Shown here in pieces: positions 1 through 7,661 of a stretch of 64,000 bases of DNA. A program made the translations under genes and the position numbers. This DNA comes from Niallia taxi (lineage in GTDB: Bacteria > Bacillota > Bacilli > Bacillales > Cytobacillaceae). Under the pieces are notes generated by a model. That model was not told the DNA's origin. It did not search any database and worked only from the letters and a program-made list of their open reading frames with translations. The stretch is from assembly GCF_032818155.1 (NCBI RefSeq), contig NZ_CP102590.1:806001-870000 (forward strand). The letters are read 5' to 3'. Numbering within the stretch: position 1 is the first letter of the stretch; each line of letters begins with the position of its first letter.

Positions 1-13
1 ATGCTGGCACGAC

Positions 14-64
14 TTTTAGAACAGAAAACAACTAACACTTAGGTAACTGTTTTCTGTTCTAAAA
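14..64. terminator. 17-bp-arm hairpin, probable bidirectional terminator
   Basis: Positions 14-30 and 48-64 are perfect inverted copies (TTTTAGAACAGAAAACA and its complement) around a 17-nt loop. The stem ends in A/T runs on both sides, so it could terminate transcription from either strand. Frame 1 reads open from base 1 to a TAG at 40-42, which may be the tail of a gene entering from the left, but 13 codons are too few to tell. Confidence 0.55.
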
Positions 65-688
65 TGTAAGATACTGATTTAGTATCACTATGTTCTACTG
101 ATATCATAACCTAACAATTTATTCATTAAAATTAACAAAAGAATCAAACATGAGCGTTTTATTTCCACCCTATGATGAAAAATAGTCTTCTTTGATTTAC
201 TCCAATAAATGTTTTATGGTAGACGCGACAAGCTTTTACCATATAATTTCACCATGATAGGAACAAACAATATTAGTGTAATTTGTAATTACGTATAGCA
301 ACTCGCTGAACTCCTAGCTCAATATCCTTCTGAGTCCCCGGGTTACTAACACATAGCAGTCCACATGGTTATAATGCCCGACCTTCTTCATTTAAATCAG
401 TACTGCAAACCTCCCCCAAAGAATGTGCCCTTTCCCTAATATGAGTTTGGACTTGCAAAAATCATTGTGTACATTTCTCAATTAGGGAAATATTTATCCA
501 TCAAAGTTTGGGAAGATTACTCCAAGGATACCGTCATTATCAGCATCATGAATATAGTGATATAACCAGTTTTATATTTAGGTTAATATTTAATGGTCAA
601 ACATACATTATTTATGTTAAAAATGTGGAAGGCAAATTTGTCTTAAAATAGCGCCTCCGTAAGTTTAAGTGAATTACTCAACAAATTT
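65..688. other. Intergenic stretch, no gene recognised
   Basis: No reading frame here has a convincing start, ribosome binding site and composition. A minus-strand tract around 490-545 reads DADNDGILG-like in one frame, but it is bounded by stops and is too short to name. The stretch looks like decayed coding sequence mixed with short intergenic repeats. Confidence 0.4.
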
Positions 689-1588
689 TTAATTAAATTC
701 CTCTTGAGTCAAGTCTGAATTCACTCCTATGGCAGCTCTACTCCCCTGAGCCGCCGCAATAATTACCTGTGAAGGGGCAATTACGGATGTATCACCTGCC
801 GCATAAATACCTTCAATATTCGTCCTGCCTAACTCATCTGTAATTAATCCGCCAAGTTGGTTTACTTCACAACCTAAAGATTTTCCAAAAAATGAAGCCT
901 GAATCCATTCGGGTGTCACAAATCCGCCAGACATCTTTTCTATTTGATCATCCTCAAAAATTACAGCTTCCAAAAGCCCATTTTCACCAACAAGTGTCCT
1001 AATTTTTTGTTCAATTATTTTTATTCCTTTTCTTTGAAGTACTTCTTTTTGCTCTAGAGTTAAAACCTTATGCCCATTGGTACAAATAATTAAGTTTTTG
1101 CTCCAATTATAAACAATTTTAACCATATGAAATACAGATGGGTGCTCAGATAACACAATAAGCGGACGGTCTTTCAACTCCCATCCATCACAATAAGGAC
1201 AACTAAAAAGGCTTTTTCCGTAATAATCCATAAGTTTTTCCACAGAAGGATGGATCTCCTTTAGACCCGTTGCTAAAATAACTTTCTTTGCTTGAATACA
1301 TTCCCCTTCCTCCGTAACTAGATTAAATATTGTTCCCCTTTTTTTAATATCAAAAATTTTTTCATTTCTTATCACTACAGAAGGATATTTTCCTATGTCA
1401 TAGTGAGCAATTTTTCTAAATTCGCTTGGTTTAATTCCATCTCTGGTTATAAACCCATGCGACTCGTTGGTAACAGCATTTCTCGGAGAATTATTATCGA
1501 ATAACACCACTTTCCTTCTTGCCCTTCCTAATACAAGTGCAGCGTTTAAACCAGCTGGACCTCCTCCAACAATCACGCAATCTAACAT
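689..1588 (-). CDS. NAD(P)/FAD-dependent thioredoxin-reductase-like oxidoreductase
   Basis: A two-nucleotide-binding-domain flavoprotein of about 299 aa. The N-terminal FAD motif is VIVGGGPAGLNAA. A redox-active CPYCDGWE pair follows in mid-protein, where thioredoxin reductases carry CATCDG. The C-terminal GIYAAGDTS motif is the second FAD-contact site. The family passes electrons from NAD(P)H through FAD to a disulfide; the physiological partner cannot be read from sequence. I chose the ATG at 1588 because AAAGGGAG (1597-1604) lies 8 nt upstream; a GTG three codons earlier overlaps that site. No thioredoxin gene is adjacent and the gene stands alone. Its paralogues are often annotated simply as thioredoxin reductase. 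The exact subfamily is uncertain; the fold and cofactor are not. Confidence 0.85.
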   Translation of the reverse strand: MLDCVIVGGGPAGLNAALVLGRARRKVVLFDNNSPRNAVTNESHGFITRDGIKPSEFRKIAHYDIGKYPSVVIRNEKIFDIKKRGTIFNLVTEEGECIQAKKVILATGLKEIHPSVEKLMDYYGKSLFSCPYCDGWELKDRPLIVLSEHPSVFHMVKIVYNWSKNLIICTNGHKVLTLEQKEVLQRKGIKIIEQKIRTLVGENGLLEAVIFEDDQIEKMSGGFVTPEWIQASFFGKSLGCEVNQLGGLITDELGRTNIEGIYAAGDTSVIAPSQVIIAAAQGSRAAIGVNSDLTQEEFN

Positions 1589-2070
1589 TATATACACTCC
1601 CTTTAATTAAATATCTTTATTATCAGATTAATTACCAAACTTCTCAAATACTCACATTGAAGACCCTTTATATCTATAATAAGAGCGTCAAAAAGACATT
1701 ATTTTTATTTAGATGTCAGGTCTAAACCAGCTAGAGTTAGTCTATGCTCTTCATTCAATGATAAATTTAGCTTTGTCAAACTCATCCAAACCTATTGGTA
1801 TTCAGATACTAGCAGAGCAAATGGTGGATATTCATTGACAATAGGTTGAGAATCCATTTATTTAATTTTCCAATTGAAGGAAATTAGTCATTGCTTGAAT
1901 GTGGATTAGACCATGGACCTCATTGTCTGATTTAAAAAGTTATGATGAAATCAGAAAAAATTAGTAGATTTGAAATAATTAAACGTTAACGACCTCCTTC
2001 ACAATTAAAGACTACGAAACTCTATAATATCCATTATAATTTTATACTTACACTTGTCAAGATACACCTT

Positions 2071-2160
2071 TATTCAACTAACCTGCTCCATGTTAGTGCC
2101 AGAGCAAAAAATAACATATCCGTACTGGATTAATGCCCCCTTTAATTGAATAAGTGTCCC
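2071..2160. repeat. Dispersed intergenic repeat, copy 1
   Basis: Contains the family hallmarks: CAACTAACCTGC, then GTTAGTGCCAGAG, then the half-hairpin ACTGGATTAATGCCCCC. The same blocks recur near 12.2, 13.0, 13.75, 27.2 and 30.0 kb, always between genes. Confidence 0.6.
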
Positions 2161-2198
2161 CCAATATCAAAGGCAAAGACATTTATATTCTCCTCTGA

Positions 2199-2248
2199 TA
2201 AAAAAAGCCAAGGCTCAAAATTAATTTGAGTACTTGGACTTTTATGTT
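2199..2248 (-). terminator. Rho-independent terminator of the GNAT gene
   Basis: On the minus strand an imperfect stem (AGTCCAAG...CTTGGCT, with inner CTCAAA/TTTGAG) is followed by TTTTTTT. It begins just after the stop codon at 2255. Confidence 0.75.
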
Positions 2249-2254
2249 TCATTA

Positions 2255-2719
2255 TCAAATTGTTTTAGCCATCGTTATATTCGTAATTTCATAACCCATT
2301 TTTTCATATAATCCACGTGCAATTTTGTTATGACCAAAAACGTGTAGAACCATTTTATTCATACCTAACTGTTTAGCAATTATTTCAACTTCTTTCATTG
2401 CTTTTTTACCATACCCCAGACCTTGATATTGTTCAAAAATCACAAAATCATATATAAAACCTTCATTAGAGTTTGTCGGTTCCTTTTGTGAAATCCAGAT
2501 CATTCCCACTAAGATATTGTTGTGAAAGATAGAGAATAAATGATTATTCTCGGTCTTCTCATCTTTTGGAAGTAGTCGTTCAAATGCTTTTTTAGATAAG
2601 TCAATCGCTTCATTTTCACTCCAATTTCCAGATGCAATCTTGTCTTTTGCATAGTCTTTAATTGCATAACTGATATATTGTTTGAACTCCTCTTGGTTCA
2701 TAGGCTGTAATGTAATCAT
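2255..2719 (-). CDS. GNAT family N-acetyltransferase
   Basis: A 154-aa single-domain GCN5-related acetyltransferase. The acetyl-CoA loop is visible as QYQGLGYGKKAM (Q/RxxGxG/A, about residues 97-108), followed by the C-terminal HVFGHNKIARGLYEKMGYE motif that closes the fold. The family moves an acetyl group from acetyl-CoA to an amine; the substrate here is unknown. The start ATG has a clear AGGAGG 8 nt upstream. The gene is monocistronic with its own terminator and has no informative neighbour. Confidence 0.85.
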   Translation of the reverse strand: MITLQPMNQEEFKQYISYAIKDYAKDKIASGNWSENEAIDLSKKAFERLLPKDEKTENNHLFSIFHNNILVGMIWISQKEPTNSNEGFIYDFVIFEQYQGLGYGKKAMKEVEIIAKQLGMNKMVLHVFGHNKIARGLYEKMGYEITNITMAKTI

Positions 2720-3238
2720 TTTATTTTCCTCCTATTCTATTCTTAATTTTAACACTTCTTCAAAATTTCTCATATTTGTAATATCCAAATTAAAGTACTT
2801 CTTCATACAGATCGTTCCAACTGATCCAATTCAATTTAATCCTCAACACTTCTGAAGTCATAACACCATCAGTGTCTCAATTCTTCCCCTTCAATAAGTC
2901 GGGCCTCCTGTAGGAGGTGAACCTCTAATAGTCTCACAAGAAACTTAGTGAAAAAGATTCGCCTTGCATGATTGTTGATTCTTCATTAGTCTGGCAGGCT
3001 GATTAGACCTTTCATTGGTACTGTGCCACCACTTTCACTGACATAAAGACAAGATACACAATAACTAATATCAGTATTGCTTTCCTTGCCCATTCAGGAG
3101 TAAGCCCTCCACGTATACAAAATCTATGTTCAACTAAACGGCCATTATTGTTGCATAAACAGAATGCCTTACCTTTTTACAGCAAAGCTCCCTCACCTAA
3201 CAAATACTTTATCTCTCAAATAGCCAATTTCATGCGAA
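2720..3238. other. Intergenic stretch, no gene recognised
   Basis: Short frames only, interrupted by stops on both strands. I see no promoter-gene pair or repeat that I can name. Confidence 0.4.
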
Positions 3239-3400
3239 AATAAGCGTTAACTCCTGAAATGAGCGTTAATCCTCCTTATATTGAAATTATGATATAATAA
3301 AAAAAAACGTCTAATCCCATATATACCAAGGGCTTAGACATTTTTATTGTTAAGAAATATAAGCGTTTATGTTAATTTAACGCAGACTTATAATTTTAAA
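3239..3400. repeat. Imperfect long repeat, left copy (pair with 5015-5145)
   Basis: Shares a block order with 5015-5145: AATAAGCGTTAA, a GAAATT stretch, an internal hairpin with A/T flanks (GTCTAATCCC / GGGCTTAGAC here), then AAGCGTT...AATTTAACGCAGACTTAT. The ends carry GCGTTAA/TTAACGC inverted motifs. The two copies bracket the Nudix and PadR scars and the prolyl hydroxylase gene. A 61-codon minus-strand frame starting inside this interval has no coding character and is not called. Confidence 0.6.
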
Positions 3401-3638
3401 CCCATTCCTAACAAATCTTTCCTGGCCTTAATAGCAAATTTATTGTTTTGTTTTTGCGGGGATACAGTAGTAATAACTGTTGCCTTTTTCGCACTGCTTC
3501 ATAATCAATAAGCTGGAAAAAATGTTGCTTTATTTCACTTGTGTAAAACCCATTTGACGTTAATAAAATCTTTAACAATCTTTCCCACCTCATTCCTTAT
3601 TGAATTTTTTTTCTTTACGGGGGAACCAAAATTCTAAT

Positions 3639-3915
3639 TTACTTAAATAATTCAACCACCTTTAAAGCTACTTCTTTAGGTCTTATATCAATAGATAACA
3701 GTTTTTCAATATCAAACCATAGGTACAAAAAGTGAAGCATTTGAGGAATTAGGGCTAGAAGTGAAGCTCAATTAAATGCATAGCAACATATGAATTTAAT
3801 GGTTTACAGTATTTTTACCTTTGTGAAATTATTAATGGCATATTTGGTACAGGTGCAGGTGAAGAATTTAATGATAATAAAAATGATAGAGGATCATATC
3901 AACTTTTGCGGTAAA
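3639..3915. pseudogene. Rearranged Nudix hydrolase remnant
   Basis: Two pieces of one Nudix protein lie in opposite orientation. On the plus strand, 3733-3915 reads EAFEELGLEVKLN (end of the Nudix box), then after a one-base shift CIATYEFNGLQYFYLCEII, EEFNDN and DRGSYQLLR. On the minus strand, 3720 down to the TAA at 3639 reads WFDIEKLLSIDIRPKEV, the usual C-terminal end of such proteins and the natural continuation of the plus-strand piece. The N-terminal part is missing. The gene therefore suffered truncation, frameshift and a local inversion of one end. Intact Nudix enzymes hydrolyse nucleoside diphosphates linked to another moiety; this copy cannot make one. Confidence 0.7.
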
Positions 3916-4056
3916 ACAGTTCATTGATCAGAGTAAAATCATTTTTGAAAAATTAGTTATGGACAAATTTTTCAAACACTAAATTTAATTGACCAAGACA
4001 ATTTAGCAGAAGTTCGTACTTCATCTGTCCATGGAAAACCTGATAGTAATGATCTC
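3911..4056 (+). pseudogene. Fragment of a PadR-family regulator gene
   Basis: This stretch matches the intact padR gene at 36308-36850 at nucleotide level: TTAGTTATGGACAAATTT and TCTGTCCATGGAAAACCTGA correspond to bases around 36420-36525. Only about 45 codons of the winged-helix region remain, with several substitutions and an out-of-frame junction at each end. It abuts the Nudix scar, so both probably arrived or decayed together. Confidence 0.75.
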
Positions 4057-4112
4057 CTTCTTCCTACTATTCACTAATTCTTATTTTAATGTAAACTATA
4101 ATTATAGTTGTT

Positions 4113-4760
4113 TTATCTGATTTTTTGTTTTCGCATCCATTGAGTAGCTACCCATTTTTCTCCTTTGATAACAGGAGCTCCACCGTGTAAAGTTAACTCA
4201 TTTAAATCTTCATTATTATAAAAATACTCAAAATATACAGCGCTTCCTTTTTTAGGGGATATAGACAGATTTAATTTTGGGAAATAGGTTTCTCCACCTT
4301 CTTCCACATCATTCAAATAAATAACGAGTGTGCTAATTCTATTGTTTTTAGCAGCTTTACTAGCAGAATTGAAAAAATCAAAATGTGCTTTATATTCTTG
4401 ACCAGGTGTATATTTAAGAATTTGGATACCTTCAGCATGTTCAATAGGAATACACATTATAGCGGAAATTCTTTTTTCTAATTTTTCAAGAATATCGTTT
4501 TCGTTTCCTTGGAAAAACATACTACTACTTGTTCTAATATCATTCACTTCTCCTTCTCCAGAAGAACTAATCTTAGAGCGTTTTAAATTATCTTTAGAAA
4601 ATTCAATTAATTCATTGCATTCTTGATCGCTTAAAACATTGTCTAAAACAACTATTAGGGGTTCATCAAATTTAGTAACAATATTTATTTTTCTGTCATC
4701 TACAATAATGTGATCTCCACTTTGATAAAAAATAGATTCTTCATTGATACTTGTTTTCAT
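4113..4760 (-). CDS. Prolyl 4-hydroxylase-like 2-oxoglutarate/Fe(II) dioxygenase
   Basis: A 215-aa non-haem iron dioxygenase. The double-stranded beta-helix carries the iron triad HFD (H126, D128) and the distal H192 in LHGGAPV, with K202 in GEKW placed to bind 2-oxoglutarate. Length and motif spacing resemble the soluble prolyl 4-hydroxylases of the Bacillus cereus group. The known family reaction hydroxylates peptidyl proline with 2-oxoglutarate and O2; the natural substrate in bacteria is unsettled. I start at the ATG at 4760, 8 nt after AAGGAG; a GTG three codons upstream overlaps that site. No signal peptide. It stands alone between two long imperfect repeats, so it may be an acquired cargo gene. 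Confidence 0.85.
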   Translation of the reverse strand: MKTSINEESIFYQSGDHIIVDDRKINIVTKFDEPLIVVLDNVLSDQECNELIEFSKDNLKRSKISSSGEGEVNDIRTSSSMFFQGNENDILEKLEKRISAIMCIPIEHAEGIQILKYTPGQEYKAHFDFFNSASKAAKNNRISTLVIYLNDVEEGGETYFPKLNLSISPKKGSAVYFEYFYNNEDLNELTLHGGAPVIKGEKWVATQWMRKQKIR

Positions 4761-4769
4761 TTGTTTCAC

Positions 4770-5225
4770 TCCTTATTAAATTTTTATTGAATTAATGGCC
4801 TTAACAAGCCCTTATTTCAGTCAGGGATTGTTGCCGCAATATATTTATTTCATAAAATCTTACCCTAGCTAAACAACGTCTCGTTTATAAAGTACCATAA
4901 AAAACAAATTATTCCTATCTTATTCAAAAACCACCATCTTCACGAAATTAATCAAATAAAAAAGATATATATATATTAGTTTGCGGAAACAATTATTCTG
5001 TTCGTTAACCCCTAAATAAGCGTTAAACCTTCTTAGAAGGAAATTGAATTTAACAAAAATGCGTATAACCCATTATAAGGAATTAGACGCATTTTTAACC
5101 GAAATTATTTAAGCGTTAATAAGAATTTAACGCAGACTTTGCAGACTTATAAAATAATAACTTCCGGTAAAGTTCTCTCTCCTCTTCTAAAATTAATTTT
5201 TAAAGTAATTAAAAGGCTATAATAA
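4770..5225. other. Intergenic stretch containing the right long-repeat copy
   Basis: No gene. 5015-5145 is the right copy of the imperfect long repeat described at 3239-3400. The remainder is AT-rich. Confidence 0.5.
5015..5145. repeat. Imperfect long repeat, right copy
   Basis: Block order matches 3239-3400: AAATAAGCGTTAAACC, GAAATTGAATTTAAC, the hairpin AAAAATGCGT...ACGCATTTTT, then TTTAAGCGTTAAT and AATTTAACGCAGACTT. The hairpin bases differ but stay paired, so the copies have diverged while keeping the structure. Confidence 0.6.
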
Positions 5226-5250
5226 AAGGTAGAGGACTGATCCCCTACCA
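5226..5250 (-). terminator. Terminator of the HU gene
   Basis: On the minus strand GGTAGGGGA, loop TCAG, TCCTCTACC form a stem followed by TTTTATTAT, starting 13 nt after the HU stop codon. Confidence 0.85.
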
Positions 5251-5262
5251 ATACTAAAGTTC

Positions 5263-5538
5263 TTATTCTTTCACAGCATCTTTTAAGTTTTTTCCAGCTT
5301 TGAAAGTAGGTGCTTTACTTGCTGCAATTTCTATTTCTTCACCAGTTTGCGGGTTACGGCCCTTTCTAGCCGCACGTTCACTAACAGAGAAAGCACCAAA
5401 TCCTAAGATTTCTACTTTTTCACCAATTTTCAATGTTGTTGTGATTGTTTCCATTAAGGAGTCAACTACTCTAGTTGAGTCTTTTTTCGATAGTTCAGAG
5501 ATTTCAGCTACTGCATTAATAAGTTCTGTTTTGTTCAT
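5263..5538 (-). CDS. hup: HU family DNA-binding protein
   Basis: A 91-aa HU-type nucleoid protein, the normal length for the family. It has the helical dimerisation half and the conserved beta-arm segment [18 protein letters not shown] (about residues 46-63), followed by PFKxG-like [12 protein letters not shown] dimers bend DNA and compact the nucleoid. The ATG follows AGGAGG at 5546-5551 with 7 nt spacing. It is a single gene with its own terminator. Directly upstream of the ribosome binding site lies a perfect 15-bp-arm palindrome (5550-5582), a likely control element. The sequence cannot show whether this is the only HU gene of the genome. Confidence 0.95.
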   Translation of the reverse strand: MNKTELINAVAEISELSKKDSTRVVDSLMETITTTLKIGEKVEILGFGAFSVSERAARKGRNPQTGEEIEIAASKAPTFKAGKNLKDAVKE

Positions 5539-5549
5539 ATATGTACCTC

Positions 5550-5582
5550 CTAAAAATCAGTCCTTATAGGACTGATTTTTAG
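5550..5582. promoter_or_regulatory. Perfect palindrome abutting the HU ribosome binding site
   Basis: CTAAAAATCAGTCCT and its exact complement flank a 3-nt centre TAT. In the HU mRNA the 3' arm ends in the first bases of AGGAGG, so folding would press a stem against the Shine-Dalgarno site. As DNA it could equally be an operator. No U-tract follows before the start codon beyond the stem's own TTTTT. Confidence 0.6.
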
Positions 5583-5819
5583 TATTCCACAAACTTTTTT
5601 AATTCGCAATTATTAAGCTAATTGACTTGGATCGAGCCTAATTCCAAGGTAGGTCACATACAAAGTTATATTTACCATTCTTGAAGTCCCCTTATGGAAC
5701 AAAATCCCCCGATTGTTGAAGATTATATATCAACTAAGACTAGTTGAATTGCCCCCTAATGCTATCATTTTGCACCTAATTATCAGGCTTGTTGTTGAGA
5801 GAGATTTTGAATAATTAAA

Positions 5820-5845
5820 AAACGCCTATCTAGCAAGATAGAGGT
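5820..5845 (-). terminator. Terminator of merR 1
   Basis: On the minus strand CTATCT, loop TGCT, AGATAG, then GCGTTTTTTAA, starting 16 nt after the merR stop codon. Confidence 0.75.
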
Positions 5846-5860
5846 AAAGTATGACAAGCT

Positions 5861-6697
5861 TTAAAGAGTTTGATAACTCGCCTCACGTGGTTTTACTTTC
5901 ACACTAATTTTTGTAATAAAATTTTTTTCCTCTTTTGCAGCAATCGAGTGCAGTAAATATTCCTCATAAATATCACCATCTAACGCCAACTGCTCCTGTT
6001 CCAAATAAACGAGTAGCGTATTATAAGTCTCAGTCTGTGAGATTTCATCATATCCTTGATGATAAATGGTTGCATAATGTCCAGCTGGTCTCATTTTTGC
6101 TGACGGGTAATCTAGTCTACAAAATAGGTAGCTTATAACTCCAAACTCCTTATTTAGAAAATCTTCTTTTGAATACATAATACCGTATGCGGCTGTACTT
6201 TTAACTCCTAGCCTTTTTAAAAATGGCGTAGTTTGCTCGTAAAGTTCCTCAATTGATAACGACCAATCTATTTTCTCGTCTCTATATACAACAGGTTCGG
6301 CTGGTAATTGCTTTATCAAAACTTTACCAAATGAAACCTCCTCCATCTCTTTTGTCAGAGTAACTGTTCGGTCAAGGAAAAATTGAATGTCCTGCAATTT
6401 TTGGATTTCTCTTGCTACTTTTTCGTGCTGTTCCAATGCTAGTTGTCGCAAATCCTGGATGTTAGGCGCATCAAAATACGTTTTGAGTTCTTTAATCGGT
6501 ACCTCAACTGCACGAAGAGATTGTATGGCTAAAAATTGATCGAACTGATCAAATGTGTAGTAGCGATAGCCGTTATCAAAGGTGCCTGCTGGCTTAAATA
6601 AATCGATTTTATCGTAATACAGTAGCGTATCCTTATTTACTTCAAGTAATTTGGAAAATTCGCCCGTGGAAAATGTCTTTTCGAATGTATTTTTCAT
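5861..6697 (-). CDS. MerR-family regulator with GyrI-like effector domain (MerR 1)
   Basis: A 278-aa BmrR/TipA-type regulator. Residues 1-75 form the MerR winged helix (STGEFSKLLEVNKDTLLYYDKIDLFKP...GYRYYTFDQFDQF). A coiled-coil linker (about 85-130) follows, then a GyrI-like ligand pocket to the C-terminus. Such proteins bind cationic or amphipathic compounds and untwist promoters with 19-bp spacers. A paralogue (MerR 2, 25925-26746) shares the same architecture over its full length. The gene diverges from a perfect MerR-type promoter (6715-6745), which reads away from it toward a broken dedA and an intact GNAT-ABC operon. The ligand is unknown. The class call is firm. Confidence 0.9.
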   Translation of the reverse strand: MKNTFEKTFSTGEFSKLLEVNKDTLLYYDKIDLFKPAGTFDNGYRYYTFDQFDQFLAIQSLRAVEVPIKELKTYFDAPNIQDLRQLALEQHEKVAREIQKLQDIQFFLDRTVTLTKEMEEVSFGKVLIKQLPAEPVVYRDEKIDWSLSIEELYEQTTPFLKRLGVKSTAAYGIMYSKEDFLNKEFGVISYLFCRLDYPSAKMRPAGHYATIYHQGYDEISQTETYNTLLVYLEQEQLALDGDIYEEYLLHSIAAKEEKNFITKISVKVKPREASYQTL

Positions 6698-6714
6698 TTC
6701 TTTTCACTTCTTCC

Positions 6715-6745
6715 TTTACTCTGGAGTTACTCCATATCGTACACT
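6715..6745 (+). promoter_or_regulatory. MerR-type promoter with GGAGTTACTCC operator (site 1)
   Basis: The -35 is TTTACT (6715-6720), the -10 is TACACT (6740-6745), and the spacer is exactly 19 bp with the dyad TGGAGTTACTCCA (6722-6734). The over-long spacer is the hallmark of MerR activation. It reads rightward into the dedA remnant and then the GNAT-ABC genes. The same element is found at 24292-24322 and 25878-25908. Confidence 0.8.
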
Positions 6746-6837
6746 ATTCCTTGTGAATTTAATACGCAATTATACATGAGACAAGCAATCGTTAATGTGT
6801 TAAACGTACAAAGGTTGATGTGGAAGAGTGCCATGGG

Positions 6838-7078
6838 ATATTGATCAATTAATTGAACACTACGGGTATGCAGCGGTTTTTATTGTACTTGCCCCGGTTA
6901 TTTAGCCTGCCCATCCCCGAAATGGAACTACTTGTCGGCTATTTTAAGAAAATTTGGCTGTTACATTCTAGTATTTCTTTCCTAGCTGTTTTTAGTGGGT
7001 AACTTCTAGGCATGTTTATTAGTTATGAGATAGGAAAAAGAATCGGTCGTCCACTACTAATTTGGTATTTTAATCAGT
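6838..7078 (+). pseudogene. Broken dedA-family membrane protein gene
   Basis: Three frames together read LIEHYGYAAVFIVL, then SLPIPEMELLVGYF, then LLGMFISYEIGKRIGRPLL, matching the N-terminal half of the intact DedA proteins at 24774-25250 and 49612-50100. A frameshift precedes SLPIP, an in-frame TAA precedes LLGM, and the C-terminal half, with the PGIRH motif, is absent. It sits directly downstream of MerR promoter site 1, as the intact pssA-dedA pair does at site 3. Confidence 0.8.
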
Positions 7079-7100
7079 CTAAGAGAAAGGGTTTTTAAAA

Positions 7101-7661
7101 ATGACAAAACAAAATGAACAAATTACGTTAGCACCTGTACCACAGGAAGAGTTAGCAATATTTAAAACAGAATGTCAAGAGGCGTTTATGAAAGGGTTAC
7201 AAGATAGTTTTCCAGAGGCGGAAGATCCGACAGAAATGGGTCCAGTCCCGTCTGATGAAGATTATGAGCAACTTAATGCCAAAGAATCGGTTGTACGTCA
7301 ACTTGTACTAAATGGCGAAAGAATCGGTGGCGTCGTATTGCAAATTAATAACGACACCCAACGAAACGAAGTGGACTTTCTGTATACAAAAGCAAATGTA
7401 CACGGCAAAGGTCTTGGCACTAAAGCGTGGGAAGCGATAGAAGCAGCGTTCCCAGAGACTGAGGTTTGGGAGCTGCATACACCGTATTTTGAAAAGCGTA
7501 ATATTCATTTTTACGTCAACAAATGTGGCTTTAAAATTGTTGAATTTAATCATAAAGGCAACCCAGGACCGAATGTTGAAGGCGAAGAGCCGGAATCGGA
7601 TGAAGAGTATGAGTTTTTCCGTTTTGAAAAGGTCATGGCGAAAGTGAGCAGTGAATCATAA
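7101..7661 (+). CDS. GNAT family N-acetyltransferase
   Basis: A 186-aa acetyltransferase. The acetyl-CoA loop is VHGKGLGTKAW near residue 99, and the closing strand NIHFYVNKCGFKIVEF near 135. An acidic tail (about 155-173: EGEEPESDEEYEF) is typical of one Firmicute GNAT subgroup. The substrate is unknown. The stop codon overlaps the ATG of the ABC exporter by one base, so the two are translationally coupled. The upstream promoter is probably MerR site 1, reached through the dedA remnant. Coupling to an efflux ABC protein suggests a resistance unit (modify and export), but that is inference. Confidence 0.85.
   Translation: MTKQNEQITLAPVPQEELAIFKTECQEAFMKGLQDSFPEAEDPTEMGPVPSDEDYEQLNAKESVVRQLVLNGERIGGVVLQINNDTQRNEVDFLYTKANVHGKGLGTKAWEAIEAAFPETEVWELHTPYFEKRNIHFYVNKCGFKIVEFNHKGNPGPNVEGEEPESDEEYEFFRFEKVMAKVSSES

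Larger units (their letters stand above)
1589..2254. other. Intergenic stretch with repeat copy and terminator
   Basis: No supported gene. The interval holds one copy of the dispersed intergenic repeat (about 2071-2160) and the terminator of the following GNAT gene (2199-2248). The rest, 1600-2070, has no frame worth reporting. Confidence 0.5.

Noticed and set aside
3408..3593. 61-codon minus-strand frame
   Set aside because: Begins near repeat and pseudogene sequence, no good start site, no recognisable domain; the KKR/leucine-rich content looks like chance in AT-rich DNA.
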